DNA of 64,000 nucleotides from the NCBI RefSeq assembly GCF_003054325.1, contig NZ_QBKU01000009.1:1-64000 (forward strand). The letters run 5' to 3'. A program made the translations under genes and the position numbers. The notes beneath the pieces were generated by a model. The model ran no database searches, was not told the origin of the DNA, and was given only the letters and a program-made list of their open reading frames with translations. Each line of letters starts with the position of its first letter. Within the stretch, counting starts at the first letter, position 1. The stretch comes from Sulfitobacter mediterraneus. GTDB lineage: Bacteria; Pseudomonadota; Alphaproteobacteria; Rhodobacterales; Rhodobacteraceae. Of the stretch, positions 61,977-64,000 are shown piece by piece.

Positions 61977-62654
61977 GTGATCGAGCTCGAAAACGTGGCC
62001 TACAGCTATGGCGGCGGCGAATTGTTATCCGACATATCGCTCAAGCTGGCGCCAGGTTCCTTTCATTTTCTGACCGGCCCATCGGGGGCGGGCAAAACCA
62101 CATTGATGAAGCTGTGCTACGGTGCCTTGTTGCCTACGGCGGGGCATGTCCGTCTGTTTGGCGCGGATGTGCGCGGGCTGGATCGTGATGACATCGCGCA
62201 GATCCGCCGCCGCGTCGGGGTGGTGCATCAGGATGTCAAATTTCTGGATCATTTGGGCGTTTCGGAAAACGTCTGCCTGCCGCTGACCGTGTCGGGGCGT
62301 CATGCAGAGGCGGCCAACGGCGATCTGGATGAACTGTTGTCCTGGGTGGGGCTGACCAACCGCGCCGACGCCCTGCCGCCAGAATTGTCGGGCGGTGAAC
62401 GTCAACGGGCCGCATTGGCGCGCGCTGTGATCATGTCGCCGGATGTGGTGCTGGCGGATGAACCTACGGGCAACATCGATTGGGAAATGTCGCAACGGCT
62501 GCTGCGGCTGTTGATCGAGCTGAACAAGATGGGCAAGACCGTGCTGATTGCCACCCATGATCTGAGCCTGATCCGCGCCACCAAGGCACATGTTCAGGCG
62601 CGGGTGCTGCGCATTGCCAACCGCCGCGTGCAACTGGCGGGGGCGGACCTATGA
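61977..62654 (+). CDS. ftsE: Cell division ATP-binding protein FtsE
   Basis: A 225-aa ABC ATPase that with FtsX regulates septal peptidoglycan hydrolases. It has Walker A TGPSGAGKTT (33-42), signature LSGGERQRAALARA, Walker B DVVLADEPTGN and the switch His in LIATHDLSLI. The start is a GTG at 61977 and the reading frame has no nearby ATG. It overlaps ftsX by four bases. Confidence 0.94.
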   Translation: MIELENVAYSYGGGELLSDISLKLAPGSFHFLTGPSGAGKTTLMKLCYGALLPTAGHVRLFGADVRGLDRDDIAQIRRRVGVVHQDVKFLDHLGVSENVCLPLTVSGRHAEAANGDLDELLSWVGLTNRADALPPELSGGERQRAALARAVIMSPDVVLADEPTGNIDWEMSQRLLRLLIELNKMGKTVLIATHDLSLIRATKAHVQARVLRIANRRVQLAGADL

Positions 62655-63556
62655 TCGCCAACATGAAATATCTGCGCGGGTTGATCGCGGGTGATCGGCA
62701 AGCGGACCGCGTTGTCCCGCCCTCGGGCTTTACCGCGCAGCTGACCCTGTTTGCTGCGGCGGCGATGGCGTTTCTGGCGGTTTTTGCGCTGGCTCTGTCC
62801 CTTGCGGCAGGACGTTTGGCAGACCGTTGGGGCGATGAATTGGCCCGGTCCGCGACCCTGCGCATTGTTGCGCCGCTGGACCAGCGGCAGGCCCAGACCG
62901 ATGCCGCCCTGCGCATTCTGGAAACCACCAAGGGCGTGGCCAGCGCCCGCGCCCTCACGGATGCCGATCAGCAAGCCTTGTTAGAGCCGTGGTTTGGCCC
63001 GGATCTGGCGCTGGACACATTGCCGGTGCCGCGCCTGATCGAAGTGATCGAAAACGACGAAGGCATGGATGCCGCCGGTTTGCGCCTGCGTTTGGCCGCC
63101 GAAGTGCCGGGCGCGGTGCTGGATGACCACAGCCGTTGGCGCAAGCCGCTGATTGACGCGGCCGGGCGGCTGCGGATGCTGGGCTGGATCTCAACCCTGT
63201 TGATCGCGGCGGCGGTGGCGGCAATGATCACCCTTGCCGCGCAGGCCGCACTGGCCGCCAATGCACAGGTGATCGCGGTGCTGCGCCTTGTCGGGGCGAC
63301 AGACGATTACATCGCACAGGCCTTCATCCGCCGCTTTACCCTGCGGGCGCTGTCCGGCGCGGCGGTTGGCACGGGCGTTGGGCTGATTGCGATGGTGCTG
63401 ATGCCCGATGCCTCTGACGCGCCGGGGTTCCTGACGGAGCTTGCGTATCAAGGGGTTCACTGGATCTTTCCGCTGCTCATTCCGGTGCTGGCCGGGGCCG
63501 TGGCCTTTGCCGCGACGGGCACAGCCGCGCGGCGGACATTGAGGGAGTTGGCATAA
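62651..63556 (+). CDS. ftsX: Cell division protein FtsX
   Basis: A 301-aa inner-membrane partner of FtsE. A first membrane helix (about 30-55, FAAAAMAFLAVFALALSLAA) is followed by a periplasmic domain (about 55-175) and three C-terminal helices, including WISTLLIAAAVAAMITLAAQ and TGVGLIAMVLMPD. AVLRLVGATDDYIAQAFIRR is the usual FtsX cytoplasmic coupling segment. It is coupled to ftsE (ATGA) and to the acyltransferase downstream (TAATG). Confidence 0.92.
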   Translation: MIANMKYLRGLIAGDRQADRVVPPSGFTAQLTLFAAAAMAFLAVFALALSLAAGRLADRWGDELARSATLRIVAPLDQRQAQTDAALRILETTKGVASARALTDADQQALLEPWFGPDLALDTLPVPRLIEVIENDEGMDAAGLRLRLAAEVPGAVLDDHSRWRKPLIDAAGRLRMLGWISTLLIAAAVAAMITLAAQAALAANAQVIAVLRLVGATDDYIAQAFIRRFTLRALSGAAVGTGVGLIAMVLMPDASDAPGFLTELAYQGVHWIFPLLIPVLAGAVAFAATGTAARRTLRELA

Positions 63557-64000
63557 TGCTGCAATGGGTGCGTTCGATCATCTATATCATACAGGTCACC
63601 ATCGCGATGCCGATCATCGGGCTGGCCTTTGCCCCATGGGCGATGTTTTCCAAGGCCGGGGCCTATAAAGCCTGCAAAACCTATGCGGCCTATGCGATGT
63701 GGTCGGCCCGCTGGCTGATCGGCTTGCGCAGCGAAGTGCGCGGCGAGGTGCCGCAAGGCGAGGTTCTGGTCGCGGCCAAACACCAGTCATTTCTGGATAT
63801 CATGATCATTTTTCACGCGCTGCCACGGGCCAAGTTCATCATGAAGCGCGAGATCCACTGGACCCCCGTCATCGGCCAATACACCAAGCGGATGGAGATG
63901 ATCGCGGTCGATCGCGGCAAACGCGGCAAAGCCATCGCCAAGATGATCGAGGATGTGAATGCGGGCCGCATGGAAGGCGGGCAATTGGTGATCTATTCCC
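63556..64000 (+). CDS. plsC: 1-acyl-sn-glycerol-3-phosphate acyltransferase (partial, runs off the window)
   Basis: The first 148 codons of a PlsC-type acyltransferase, which turns lysophosphatidate into phosphatidate at the inner membrane. An N-terminal hydrophobic segment (about 7-30) is followed by the catalytic motif HQSFLD with His76 and Asp81, and the later MEMIAVDRGKRGKA corresponds to acyltransferase motif II/III. The ATG shares its A with the ftsX stop. The gene is cut by the window edge without a stop codon. Confidence 0.9.
   Translation, partial: MLQWVRSIIYIIQVTIAMPIIGLAFAPWAMFSKAGAYKACKTYAAYAMWSARWLIGLRSEVRGEVPQGEVLVAAKHQSFLDIMIIFHALPRAKFIMKREIHWTPVIGQYTKRMEMIAVDRGKRGKAIAKMIEDVNAGRMEGGQLVIYS

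Overview
This 64 kb window looks like ordinary chromosome of a marine alphaproteobacterium, most likely Rhodobacteraceae (Roseobacter group). I infer this from the moderately high G+C, the hisS-hisZ-hisG cluster with a short HisG, a class II (B12) NrdJ, XdhA/XdhB sized as in Rhodobacter, and the order argH-lipoproteins-lysA-TIGR02302-zinc ribbon-ftsE-ftsX-plsC. No insertion sequence, prophage, integrase or CRISPR array was seen. I do not name a genus.

Layout. 0.1-10.1 kb: tRNA-Gln(UUG), a BON-MscS channel and a quinone-oxidoreductase-like gene, then a haloalkane dehalogenase, an SH3 protein, a 2-hydroxyacid dehydrogenase, gamma-glutamyltransferase, a D-lactate dehydrogenase-like flavoprotein and an MHYT histidine kinase. 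10.5-20 kb: a dimethylglycine/sarcosine dehydrogenase-like protein; a tight minus-strand chain (GST, aldo/keto reductase, DadA-like oxidase, DUF938, frameshifted GH25 lysozyme); a solitary ectC; a tandem HxlR regulator divergent from a VOC gene; a structured non-coding block; a nitronate monooxygenase. 20.2-30 kb: one minus-strand operon for purine uptake and oxidation (xdhA-xdhB-xdhC, ABC ATPase, permease, a small membrane protein, permease, BMP binding protein) ending at a clear terminator. 30.2-43.9 kb: dnaE, a lipoprotein, slyX, hisS-hisZ-hisG, DUF1489, nrdJ with candidate NrdR boxes, a GMC oxidoreductase and DUF2461.

44.1-50.1 kb: a second BMP-type nucleobase/nucleoside ABC transporter (binding protein-ATPase-permease-permease) followed by a cytosine-deaminase-like amidohydrolase. 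With the xdh operon, the window holds two related importers, each linked to a different base-degrading enzyme. 50.1-64 kb: a GlcNAc-kinase-like ATPase, gap with a LacI-type palindrome, a MarR-type regulator, a Hint-domain protein, a TlpA-like thioredoxin divergent from argH across 22 bp, two tiny lipoproteins, DUF2834, lysA, a TIGR02302 membrane protein, a zinc-ribbon protein, ftsE-ftsX and plsC running off the window edge.

Main points for a second look: a one-base A-tract frameshift splitting the GH25 gene; twin palindromes always centred 23 bp apart at two convergent gene junctions; a second dispersed intergenic repeat at four sites; an orphan ectC with its iron ligands intact; an unexplained small membrane protein between the two purine permeases; an HxlR regulator that looks like a fused dimer; and a deaminase with Cys at the position of the specificity residue Asp314 of E. 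coli CodA.
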